40,358 nucleotides of DNA from Eutrophocola sp964601805 (GTDB taxonomy: Bacteria > Pseudomonadota > Gammaproteobacteria > Pseudomonadales > Pseudohongiellaceae): positions 1 through 40,358 of the forward strand of contig CAZROW010000023.1 in NCBI GenBank assembly GCA_964601805.1, in the 5' to 3' direction. Position 1 is the stretch's first letter. The number at the start of each line of letters is the position of its first letter. Made by a program: the position numbers and the translations under genes. A model generated the notes under the pieces. It had not been told where the DNA came from. It searched no databases and saw only the letters and a list, made by a program, of their open reading frames with translations. Of the stretch, positions 32,286 through 39,788 are shown piece after piece.

Positions 32286-32981
32286 TTACAGGCTCAGGGT
32301 GGCCAGCAGGGGATTGTGGTCGGATCCTTCCGAGTGCAGGGTACGCGCTTCCAGGACCTGCAGGTCGCGAACAAACATGTAGTCCAGGAAACGCCCGAAA
32401 ATTCGCATGCGCCGGTCATCGTCAAAGGTGACCTCCCGAAGCCCGCGATGAGAAGCGATCTCTTCCAGCAACTGGAGTCGCTGCTGGTGCCAGGCATTAA
32501 AATCCCCCGCAAAAATCACCGGCCCTTCATGACTGTCCACATGGGCCAGCAAATCATGTAACTGCCTGTTGTAGCTCTGCATACCCAGGCTGAAGTTCAC
32601 GGCATGCAGGTTGATCACCAGCAGGGTCTGGTCAATGCCTTTAAGGGGGTAACAGGTCAGGCTGGCAGCCTTGTTGGTTCGAAACAGGGGTTCAGCATGG
32701 ATGAATTTGTCCTGGTGCACAAAGCCGGAAGTCGATAACGTCATCACGCCGGTCGTACGCCGCGGCAGGCTGAAGCCCGGAGCAAAATTACGGTGCCAGG
32801 ACTCGTTGAAATGATGCAGGCCACGCCCTTCCATATGCACTTCCTGGAGCAATGCCAGGTCAACTTCCTTGCTGAGGCCGGCAAGGTCCACATTCAGTTG
32901 CGGCCTTGACTGCTTCTTGATGTTCCAGCTCAACACGCGGATGATTTCCGGGTCAAGCCGTTGTTCATGGGTTATCTGCAT
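32286..32981 (-). CDS. Endonuclease/exonuclease/phosphatase-family protein
   Basis: A 231-residue EEP-superfamily metal-dependent phosphodiesterase. The motifs are RVLSWNIKK (N20), LLQEVH (catalytic Glu), FAGDFNAW and the C-terminal GSDHNPLL. The fold serves DNA nucleases as well as lipid or nucleotide phosphatases; no signal peptide is seen from ATG 32981, so it is probably cytoplasmic. The frame could extend to 33056, which would add a hydrophobic lead, but the EEP domain begins within 15 residues of the chosen start. Confidence 0.83.
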   Translation of the reverse strand: MQITHEQRLDPEIIRVLSWNIKKQSRPQLNVDLAGLSKEVDLALLQEVHMEGRGLHHFNESWHRNFAPGFSLPRRTTGVMTLSTSGFVHQDKFIHAEPLFRTNKAASLTCYPLKGIDQTLLVINLHAVNFSLGMQSYNRQLHDLLAHVDSHEGPVIFAGDFNAWHQQRLQLLEEIASHRGLREVTFDDDRRMRIFGRFLDYMFVRDLQVLEARTLHSEGSDHNPLLATLSL

Positions 32982-33074
32982 TATTGGCCTGGCTAACTCT
33001 CTACTGGCTTGGACAGCATACCTGATTAGATATTGTGGTAAGTACGAAAAATACAAACCTGAAAACTTGTTACC

Positions 33075-33842
33075 ATGTGCTCCGGGTATCCAGTAGAACG
33101 CCTTTGGTTGACTGACATCTTGATAAAAATCAATTACTTCAATTTCCCCGCCAACACGCTGGCCGCCATTGCCGGCCTGTTGCTGCTGGCCGGCTGCCAG
33201 AGCCCGGAAGCCCCCAGGATCAACGAAGAAGTGGCCTACGAGGTTGTCGACATGTCAGGCAACTGGGAAAAGGACTACCAGCTCAGTGATGACTTTGAAA
33301 CCGAGTTCAACCTCTACCTGTTCGACGTCCAGCGTCGGCTCAATCCCCAGTCAGACGGACTCAATCGCAATTCCACTTTCAGCGCAGGTCCCGCTGCCGG
33401 CGGCTCCATGGAGTCCGTGGTTGGCCTGGCCCGCTTTACCGAAGAGATCACGCGCATGCCGGTGCTGAAAATCGAGCAGGACCGCTCCCGTATCAGGATT
33501 GACCGCGAGGAAGACTTTGCCCTGTTCTGTGAATTCTTCAATCGCCAGGTCGCCGTCACTGAAACCCCCTTCGGAGCAGAGCAGTGTGGCTGGAATGGTG
33601 AACAGCTCCTGTTCCAGCTCAGCCTGACCGATGGCCTGCAGATTTTCTACCAGGTCACCCTGTCGCCCAATGGCCGCCAGCTGAATATCACTACCACGGT
33701 ATCCTCCAGCCAGGTGCCAGCCCCCATAACCATCAGCAATTACTATCGACGGTATGAGGTGCCGGAAAACGACATCGACTGCATCCTGACCCTGACCCGC
33801 AACAATGTCTGCCGCCGGGCGACTGACAGGACCAGTAACTGA
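33075..33842 (+). CDS. Lipoprotein of unknown function
   Basis: A 255-residue protein with a lipobox (LLLLAGC, C41 from ATG 33075). That start gives an unusually long n-region; a TTG at 33120 would give a normal 25-residue lipoprotein signal, so the true start is uncertain. The mature part has DMSGNWEKDYQLSDDFE and a beta-rich C-terminal half with two Cys pairs. I recognise no family. Its TGA overlaps the ATG of the next gene, so the two are translationally coupled. It is transcribed divergently from the EEP gene. Confidence 0.7.
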   Translation: MCSGYPVERLWLTDILIKINYFNFPANTLAAIAGLLLLAGCQSPEAPRINEEVAYEVVDMSGNWEKDYQLSDDFETEFNLYLFDVQRRLNPQSDGLNRNSTFSAGPAAGGSMESVVGLARFTEEITRMPVLKIEQDRSRIRIDREEDFALFCEFFNRQVAVTETPFGAEQCGWNGEQLLFQLSLTDGLQIFYQVTLSPNGRQLNITTTVSSSQVPAPITISNYYRRYEVPENDIDCILTLTRNNVCRRATDRTSN

Positions 33843-34873
33843 TGCGGCCGCTTCTGCTCCTTTTCGTGTTGCTGCCTGGCCAGGTCACACTCGCCCAGGA
33901 AAAGCCCCTGCTGGATGTCAGCATCGAAGCTTTCGACATGAACCTGCCTACCGATGCCCTTACCCAGCAGCAGGAAGAAGTCTTTCCGGCCGTGCGCCAG
34001 GCCGAAGCCCGTTACCTGCCCTCCTTTCTCAAGCTCACACTGGAGGAAAGCGGCCAGTGGGGCGCTGTCAGGCTGCTGCCCGATACGGACAGGGGCGCCG
34101 AACTGCAAATTTCCGCCACCATCGTCATTTCCAACGGCACGACACTGGAACTTGCCCTGGTGGCCCGCGATGCCACTGACCGTACCTGGCTGGACAAGAC
34201 CTATATCGGAACGGCAGTGGAAAGCGTTTCCCTGAGTCAGCCGATCCTGGGTACTGATCCCTTTTTATACCTTTACTCCGAGATCAGCAGTGATCTTGTT
34301 GCCATGTATGACACGCTGGGCAGCACACAGGTAGATGAAATCAAAAAAGTGGCTACCCTGCGCTACGCCGCCGATCTTGCCCCGGAGGTATTCAGCCCCT
34401 ACCTGGCCATGGATGAAAACGGCCACTACACCATCACCCGCTACCCGGCGGACAATGATCCCTTTTTCCAGCGCGTGCGCGAGATTCGCGAACATGAATA
34501 TGTCTTCATCGATGTGGTGGACGAGCAGTACGAAAGCTTCTTTGTCACCATCAAGCCGGTCTATGACCTGTGGCGGCAGTACCGGCGTGAACAACAGGCC
34601 AGCGAGGCCGACAAGATCAACCGGGAAGCTGCCCAGGGCAATGAATTTCGCCGTGGCAGTTACATGGCCCTGCGCGAGAGTTACAACAATTACCGCTGGG
34701 CCCGCATGCAGGACCAGTATCTGGAAGAACTCAATGAAGGTTTCACCAACGAAATCCTGCCCACCGATATCACGCTGGAGGATTCCCTGTATCACTTAAG
34801 CGGTACGCTGGATGAGCAGTACGATGAATGGCGTGAAATCCTGAAAGAACTGTATTTATTGGAGATGCCGTAG
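33842..34873 (+). CDS. Exported protein of unknown function, partner of the preceding lipoprotein
   Basis: A 343-residue protein with a signal peptide (about 1-18, ending TLAQ). The N-terminal half looks alpha/beta with AELQISATIVISNGTTLELALVARD; the C-terminal third is helical and rich in charged and aromatic residues (YDLWRQYRREQQASEADKIN). No family recognised. It overlaps the lipoprotein gene by one base (TGATG). Its last two residues and its TAG stop lie inside a REP palindrome, indicating that repeat insertion or fusion shaped its end. Confidence 0.72.
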   Translation: MRPLLLLFVLLPGQVTLAQEKPLLDVSIEAFDMNLPTDALTQQQEEVFPAVRQAEARYLPSFLKLTLEESGQWGAVRLLPDTDRGAELQISATIVISNGTTLELALVARDATDRTWLDKTYIGTAVESVSLSQPILGTDPFLYLYSEISSDLVAMYDTLGSTQVDEIKKVATLRYAADLAPEVFSPYLAMDENGHYTITRYPADNDPFFQRVREIREHEYVFIDVVDEQYESFFVTIKPVYDLWRQYRREQQASEADKINREAAQGNEFRRGSYMALRESYNNYRWARMQDQYLEELNEGFTNEILPTDITLEDSLYHLSGTLDEQYDEWREILKELYLLEMP

Positions 34874-34965
34874 GCCGGAAATGGTCCGCAGGGCCATCTC
34901 CGGCAATGTCACCTTCATTATCCGGGATTGCCGGAGATTGCTGCGCAATTTCCGGCCTACGGCAT
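34865..34965. repeat. Facing pair of GTAGGCCGG-type REP palindromes
   Basis: ATGCCGTAGGCCGGAAAT (from 34865) is mirrored by ATTTCCGGCCTACGGCAT (ending 34965), with inner units at 34870-34917 and 34927-34960. It probably forms a long hairpin and may end the upstream two-gene transcript. It is the same subfamily as the array at 36500-36882. Confidence 0.8.
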
Positions 34966-35007
34966 CTAGAAACACCTGAACCTCAGGCCTGTGCCGCGAA
35001 TTTTCAA

Positions 35008-35036
35008 TTGACACAAATTCCGATCTTCACTAAAGT
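35008..35036 (+). promoter_or_regulatory. Strong predicted sigma-70 promoter for the aminotransferase leader
   Basis: A perfect TTGACA -35 box (35008-35013), a 17-bp spacer and a TAAAGT -10 box (35031-35036). Transcription would start near 35043, giving a leader of about 260 bases before the aminotransferase ATG. Confidence 0.6.
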
Positions 35037-35077
35037 CCCCCGCCTGTCACACAGGATTCACCAGACATTTAACGACA

Positions 35078-35179
35078 ATGACATTTGAACTGAACATCAA
35101 CATCGCGTCTTTCGCTGCAGCCCGCCTGGCCGCCGCGGCGCGTCGTGCTGCGCGCGCAAAACAAGGGACGCCTGGATAA
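35078..35179 (+). CDS. Putative Ala/Arg-rich leader peptide of an attenuator
   Basis: A 33-codon frame (ATG 35078, TAA 35177-35179) encodes a peptide with 11 Ala and 4 Arg, concentrated at residues 13-27 (AAARLAAAARRAARA). It lies between a strong promoter and a strong intrinsic terminator, upstream of an acetylornithine-aminotransferase-like gene. Placement, size and biased composition are those of an attenuation leader peptide such as the his or thr leaders. The ribosome site is weak (no clear SD in the 15 bases upstream), which lowers confidence. Arg or Ala charging would be the sensed signal. Confidence 0.5.
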   Translation: MTFELNINIASFAAARLAAAARRAARAKQGTPG

Positions 35180-35212
35180 CCGGTTCATGTAACACATCAA
35201 AACACCGAATTT

Positions 35213-35250
35213 AAAAACCTCCAGCTGTCCCAGACACTGGAGGTTTTTTT
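35213..35250 (+). terminator. Intrinsic terminator/attenuator upstream of the aminotransferase
   Basis: AAAAACCTCCAG (35213-35224) pairs with CTGGAGGTTTTT (35237-35248); the loop extends the stem with TGTC/GACA around a CCA tip, and seven Ts end at 35250. An alternative partner for AACCTCCAG exists upstream: CTGGA (35172-35176) and GGTT (35182-35185), separated by 5 bases that include the leader stop codon. That alternative pairing would act as an antiterminator. The hairpin ends 51 bases before the chosen aminotransferase start. Confidence 0.8.
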
Positions 35251-35301
35251 ATGCCCTGAAGAAAGCAATCCACCATGACACAACCACGAGAGGACAACAT
35301 C

Positions 35302-36492
35302 ATGGATACCATTGAAATCGAAAACCGGCTTGGCATGACTTTTTGCGAGCGCCTTGAGCTGGCCTTCACCCACGGTGAGGGCAGCCGGGTCTGGGATGAA
35401 GCAGGCAAGCAATACCTGGATTTTACTTCCGGTTGGGGCGTGACCTGCCTGGGTCACAACCACCCGGCTATCACCCGGGCTATCACTGAACAGGCAGGCA
35501 AACTGCTCCAGAGCCCCAATGCGGGATTTACCTACTCTCCCTCTCGTGCCGCATTGCTCGCGCTACTGGCAACCGCCCTGCCCGCCAACCTGACACGTAT
35601 CTATTTTTGCAACAGCGGCGCCGAAGCCAATGACGCAGCATTGAAACTGGCCAGAAAAATAACAGGTCGCAAAAAAGTCATTAGCACGCTGGGTGGTTTT
35701 CACGGCAGGACTTTCAATACGCTGTCTGTTACTCGCGGCCTGGAAAACTCCGGACGCTACACACCACAACAACACGACACCGTGTTCGTGCCCTTTGGTG
35801 ACAGCCAGGCCATGGCACAGGCAATGGATAGCGAAACAGCTGCGGTCATTATCGAACCCATTCAGGGGGAAGGCGGTGTGCAGATTGCACCAAATAATTA
35901 CCTGGCTACCATCCAGGCCCTGTGTCGGCAGCATGGCACCCTGTTTATTGTCGATGAAATCCAGACCGGTTTCTGTCGTACAGGAAAATTCTTCGCGCTG
36001 GAACATTCAGAACAAACGATCACACCTGATTTCCTGACCATGGGCAAGGGTATAGCCGGCGGCTTTCCCTTTGCCGCGTTTGCCGTGAGTGAATACGTGA
36101 GCCAACGCGTTGAAAAAGATGACCATGGCGGCACCTATTGCGGCAACCCACTGGGCTGTGCCATTTCCCATGCCGTGGTGAATTACCTGATGCAACACGA
36201 TGTGGCGAACAAAGTAGCCAATTCAGGACAACTGCTCTTGAACCAGCTTCAGGCACTGAAGGCCAAGTTCCCGGAACTGATCAGGGAGGTTCGCGGTCAG
36301 GGGCTGTTGTGTGCCATCGAGTTCTTTGATCATGACATGACCAGGCCATTAACCCATGCCTGCGCAGAGGCCGGACTGCTGGTGGTGCCGACACGCGGCG
36401 GTATTATTCGATTGCTGCCGGATTTGCTGGTCAGTGATGAAGATATTCAGGAAGCCGCTGCTTTATTGCACGAGGTATTGTCCAGGTCCTGA
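35302..36492 (+). CDS. Class III aminotransferase (acetylornithine-aminotransferase-like)
   Basis: A 396-residue PLP fold-I enzyme. The PLP lysine is K249 (TMGKGIAGG), the cofactor-stacking region is CNSGAEAND (103-111), and DEIQTG (218-223) holds the Asp that contacts the pyridine nitrogen. Length and pattern are closest to ArgD, which makes N-acetylornithine from N-acetylglutamate semialdehyde, but class III enzymes also use other omega-amino donors, so I withhold a gene symbol. ATG 35302 is chosen over 35275 because GAGAGGA lies 7 bases upstream. It is preceded by a promoter, leader peptide and terminator, which suggests attenuation control, and followed by a REP array. Confidence 0.87.
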   Translation: MDTIEIENRLGMTFCERLELAFTHGEGSRVWDEAGKQYLDFTSGWGVTCLGHNHPAITRAITEQAGKLLQSPNAGFTYSPSRAALLALLATALPANLTRIYFCNSGAEANDAALKLARKITGRKKVISTLGGFHGRTFNTLSVTRGLENSGRYTPQQHDTVFVPFGDSQAMAQAMDSETAAVIIEPIQGEGGVQIAPNNYLATIQALCRQHGTLFIVDEIQTGFCRTGKFFALEHSEQTITPDFLTMGKGIAGGFPFAAFAVSEYVSQRVEKDDHGGTYCGNPLGCAISHAVVNYLMQHDVANKVANSGQLLLNQLQALKAKFPELIREVRGQGLLCAIEFFDHDMTRPLTHACAEAGLLVVPTRGGIIRLLPDLLVSDEDIQEAAALLHEVLSRS

Positions 36493-36499
36493 TACCGTA

Positions 36500-36882
36500 T
36501 GCCGGAGATCGCTATGCGATTTCCGGCCTACAACCATTCAGGTTTTTGCTCTATTCCGTAGGCCGGAAATGGCTCGAAGGGCCATCTCCGGCAATGGGTG
36601 CCGTCAACATCTTTCTTGCTGGAGATCGCTACGCGATTTCCGGCCTACATCCGTTCAGGTTTTTACTCTATGCCGTAGGCCGGAAATGGCCCTAAGGGCC
36701 ATCTCCGGCATTGGTAACCCAGGTTCANNNNNNNNNNNNNNNNNNNNNNNNNNNNNNNNNNNNNNNNNNNNNNNNNNNNNNNNNNNNNNNNNNNNNNNNN
36801 NNNNNNNNNNNNNNNNNNNNNNNNNNNCCGTAGGCCGGAAATGGCCCTAAGGGCCATCTCCGGCATTGGTAACCCAGGTTCA
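36500..36882. repeat. Tandem REP (BIME-like) array interrupted by an assembly gap
   Basis: Alternating palindromes TGCYGGAGATCGCTAYGCGATTT..GGCCTAC (36500-36531, 36617-36648) and GTAGGCCGGAAATGG..GGGCCATCTCCGGCA (36558-36596, 36675-36712, 36830-36868) repeat with a 117-bp period. The spacers also recur (TTCAGGTTTTT then CTCTAT). A 55-bp segment (36673-36727) is repeated exactly at 36828-36882 on the far side of the Ns. The array separates the aminotransferase from the gene at 36962. Confidence 0.85.
36728..36827. other. Assembly gap (100 Ns)
   Basis: Exactly 100 Ns, a conventional placeholder for a gap of unknown length. It is flanked by exact 55-bp copies of the same repeat, so more repeat units may be missing here. 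Any reading frame spanning it is not meaningful. Confidence 0.97.
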
Positions 36883-36961
36883 CTCCAGGCGCTTTATTTA
36901 GCATAATGACCTGAAAAGGGTGTATGCAAAATCACCTGTCATAATCAAAAGGGAACACATC

Positions 36962-37435
36962 ATGCCAGACAATGACACAGCGACCCCCAAGACACTCGAC
37001 AGCGTCATGGAAAACCTGAACCGGCAGATGTCGCCTGTTCCCGGTTTCAGGCCACCCAGTGTAGAGAAGCAATCGCTGTATTGCCCCCTGCCGGCAAGCT
37101 GCAGCCAGGAAGAGAAAAACGAGTTTCGCAGTGCCGCCGTCTTTCTGGCCTCACTGGCCACCGAAGTCAAAGCCTGGCGTGAACAGTTGCCCGAAAATTA
37201 CCAGCCTGCGGTAATGGCGATCCTGCATGGCGGTGTGCAGATCAATGTCATGAAGCTGGCCCAGGTCTCCTTTGACGGCATCCGCATCGAAGGGCACCTG
37301 GGAGGCAACCCGGTGACAACCTTTGCCCACCAGTCCACAGTCCAGATGATGTGTTTTGCCATGGAAATAAAAGAACCAGAGCAAAGAAACCCCATTGGCT
37401 TTATCTGGGCAGACCGGGACGAAGAGGAAGTCTAG
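36962..37435 (+). CDS. Conserved-looking cytoplasmic protein of unknown function
   Basis: A 157-residue protein without signal peptide or membrane helix. The N-terminal 45 residues are polar and probably disordered; the rest looks like a compact alpha/beta domain (EKNEFRSAAVFLASLATEVKAWREQL, then HGGVQINVMKLAQVSFDGIRIEGHLGG). ATG 36962 is preferred because AGGGAAC lies about 8 bases upstream and the longer frame adds nothing recognisable. I cannot assign a family. It is isolated between the REP array and another repeat pair. Confidence 0.65.
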   Translation: MPDNDTATPKTLDSVMENLNRQMSPVPGFRPPSVEKQSLYCPLPASCSQEEKNEFRSAAVFLASLATEVKAWREQLPENYQPAVMAILHGGVQINVMKLAQVSFDGIRIEGHLGGNPVTTFAHQSTVQMMCFAMEIKEPEQRNPIGFIWADRDEEEV

Positions 37436-37473
37436 CAACGAAAGGCATTACAAAATAATGTCGGTGAATCATC

Positions 37474-37596
37474 GTAGGCCGGCATAAGGCACAACGTGCC
37501 GCCATCCGGCATGGTGACCGCAGGTCACCCTGCCACTTTCAGCACCGATGCTGAATAGTTGTAGGTCGGCATAGTCCCGCAGGGACGTTTGCCGAC
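37474..37596. repeat. Two REP-type palindromes
   Basis: GTAGGCCGGCATAAGGC..GCCGCCATCCGGCAT (37474-37512) and GTAGGTCGGCATAGTCCCGCAGGGACGTTTGCCGAC (37561-37596), in the same orientation. They fill the space between the unknown gene and the end of the TPR lipoprotein gene; the second matches the core unit of the composite elements at 20.6, 21.6 and 24.2 kb. Confidence 0.75.
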
Positions 37597-37638
37597 AAGG
37601 TGGACAACACTCGCCCAAAACCCATCACTCACCAGGAC

Positions 37639-39264
37639 CTATTTACACACAAAATCCTGCCCACCAGCCTCCACACAATACTCACCCCAGTTCCCGGTCG
37701 CACGCCAGTAATCCACCAGGCCCTTTTCCTGCAGCAAGCGGTTGAAGTCCGGCAAACGGCGCATGTCCACGTACACATCATCCCAGATAGCGGGACTGGC
37801 ATTCTGGCCATACCAGTAATCCAGGGAAATTTCCGGTTGCCCCATCAATGCCACCAGGCGTGCGACATAACCCAGTTCCAGGGGAGTCACTGACGGATCG
37901 TTGATCATGGCGATGATGTCTTCAGTGGAGGCTTCAAAATCATTCAGCGACAAAATGTCGGCAAATTTTTCCAGGAAATGCCGGGATACTGTAGTGTCAT
38001 AGGTGCCAGCAGATTCGTCCTCAAGATAAGCCCTGATCAGTTCTGCGGCCTTCTGCAACTCACGCTCGCGCAGGGCCAGCTCCCATTCCAGTGCGCTGAA
38101 CAGGAAATCCCCCCCTTCAAGCCCAAGGCCGTATTCCGCCAGTTGTGCCACATCGGTGTCCTCTCCCCGATAAAGTTGAATCAAGGCCAGCTGATAGGTA
38201 AAGCGGGGATCAAAAGGTTCAGTGCGACGTGCACGATTGAGCATGGCAATGGCTTCGTTGAACTGCCCTGTCCGTGCCAGCAACTGGGCATATTCTTCCA
38301 TGGCCCGGGCGACCGAGTAGCCAAAACTTTCAAAGTACTGCTGGTACCGATTTTCCGCTTCCAGAAAGCGCCCCTGGTTGCGCAGGCTGCCGGCTTCCAC
38401 CAGCATCAGTTCCGGCATGTCCGGCGCAATTTCAGCCGCCTTGGCAAAAGCCCCGGCCGCCTGAGCCGGAAAATCCACGGCCTGGTCCTGGGACAATATC
38501 AGCTGGCTCTGGTCGTAGATATCTCCCAGGATCAACCAGCCACGCCCATAGTCCGGGTCCAGCCTGACTGCTTCTTCCAGCAGGTTGATGGCGCGGAAGA
38601 TATTATCCGGTGTGAACTGGTTATACAGGGCCAGAGCCTGCAGGGTCTTGTCGTAGGCTTCTATATTGCGGGTCATGCCTGGTATGGCGAATTCCCCGGC
38701 GCCTAACGTGACACTCAGGGCAGTAGCCACTTCATCCACAATCTCGGTCTGGATCGTAAACACATCCTCCAGTTGCCGGTCATAGGTACGCGACCAGATA
38801 TTGAAGCCATCATCGGCATTGACCAGCTGCGCCGTTACCCGCAGGTTATCACCAGACTTGCGCACACTGCCTAACAGGATGTTTTCCACCTGCAGTGCAT
38901 CACCTATTGAACTGAGCACTTCATCGCGCCCTTTGTAATAGAAAGACGACTCACGTCCGGCCACCTGTAAATCCGGCATCATGGCCAGGCGGTTGATCAG
39001 GTCATTGGAAAGCCCGTCCGAGAAATATTCCTGATCGCTGTTTTCACTCAGGTCGGAAAAAGGCAGCACGGCAATGGATTTGTCATAAAAGGACGTTTCC
39101 ACCTCATCAGCAACCCCGGCCGCTTCCAGCGCCTGGTCGACCGTGGCTTCCAGTTCAGGCGTAGCCTCAGTGATTGGTTGCGATGGCTCAGGCTCGCCAG
39201 AACAGGCCAACAACAACACTGTGGCAGCTAACCCGATTCCAATTTTCACTCTATAGGTTTTCAT
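37639..39264 (-). CDS. TolB-like/TPR lipoprotein
   Basis: A 541-residue lipoprotein (lipobox LLLAC, C21). Residues 60-185 form the TolB-like N-terminal fold seen in adenylate-cyclase-associated and TPR proteins: SIAVLPFSDLSENSDQEYFSDGLSNDLINRL, then VAGRESSFYYKG, ILLGSVRKSGDNLRVTAQLVNADDGFNIWSRTYDR and VFTIQTEIVDEVATAL. Tetratricopeptide-type helices fill about 205-430. The final segment (LVDYWRATG..CVEAGGQDFVC) is shared with the partial gene at 39789. Fused relatives carry a membrane segment before the TolB-like domain; here that part is a separate gene just upstream. ATG 39264 places the signal peptide at the start. Confidence 0.85.
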   Translation of the reverse strand: MKTYRVKIGIGLAATVLLLACSGEPEPSQPITEATPELEATVDQALEAAGVADEVETSFYDKSIAVLPFSDLSENSDQEYFSDGLSNDLINRLAMMPDLQVAGRESSFYYKGRDEVLSSIGDALQVENILLGSVRKSGDNLRVTAQLVNADDGFNIWSRTYDRQLEDVFTIQTEIVDEVATALSVTLGAGEFAIPGMTRNIEAYDKTLQALALYNQFTPDNIFRAINLLEEAVRLDPDYGRGWLILGDIYDQSQLILSQDQAVDFPAQAAGAFAKAAEIAPDMPELMLVEAGSLRNQGRFLEAENRYQQYFESFGYSVARAMEEYAQLLARTGQFNEAIAMLNRARRTEPFDPRFTYQLALIQLYRGEDTDVAQLAEYGLGLEGGDFLFSALEWELALRERELQKAAELIRAYLEDESAGTYDTTVSRHFLEKFADILSLNDFEASTEDIIAMINDPSVTPLELGYVARLVALMGQPEISLDYWYGQNASPAIWDDVYVDMRRLPDFNRLLQEKGLVDYWRATGNWGEYCVEAGGQDFVCK

Positions 39265-39390
39265 GGTTTTATACTCAGGACATAGTTGATTTAAACGTGT
39301 CCCACTTTTTCCTTTCCAAACCCCTAATAACATTCAACATCATCACTCCCTGCCAAAGGACATTCCATTCCCTGTGGCTTGTTTCTGCCT

Positions 39391-39780
39391 TTATTGTTCT
39401 GGCATCACCGGAATGACAACCTGCTCTTGTGGCTCCCCGTCTTCAAGCAGAAAGATATCCAGGAACATCACCATCAGTGCCAGACCGGTCAGGATCGCCA
39501 GTGTTATTCGAAAGCCTTTCCCGGTTCCCCGGGCCTCTCGTTCATCGGCCGCCTTGTCCCAACCCTTGTCCTGGTGCGTGACATCAAAGGCCCAGGTCAT
39601 CAGCATGACAATGGGATAACCGAGAATAAGCATAAACAGGATGCCAAACCCGAAAATAGGCGGCCAGTCGAATACCGGCGTCAACGACATCACGGTCTGC
39701 ACGATCAACCAGGCACCGGCCAGGTACAGCACGCCGGCTTTAAGAATATTGTCGTACTTGTTTTTTGTTGGCTGAGTCAC
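39391..39780 (-). CDS. Membrane module protein related to TolB/TPR-associated membrane domains
   Basis: A 129-residue protein with three hydrophobic helices (about 14-34, 40-65, 92-112). The segment AGVLYLAGAWLIVQTVMS, then GYPIVMLMTWAFDVTHQDKGW, is the signature of the membrane domain normally fused in front of TolB-like/TPR sensor proteins (the AWAFExTPxG pattern). Here it is free-standing between two TolB/TPR genes, 8 bp after the upstream one. A split or accessory version of the usual fusion is the simplest reading; function unknown. Confidence 0.7.
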   Translation of the reverse strand: MTQPTKNKYDNILKAGVLYLAGAWLIVQTVMSLTPVFDWPPIFGFGILFMLILGYPIVMLMTWAFDVTHQDKGWDKAADEREARGTGKGFRITLAILTGLALMVMFLDIFLLEDGEPQEQVVIPVMPEQ

Positions 39781-39788
39781 GAGCCTCC

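Noticed and set aside
36356..36850. Long plus-strand frame spanning the N gap
   Set aside because: It runs through 100 Ns and REP palindromes and overlaps the end of the aminotransferase gene; it is an artefact.
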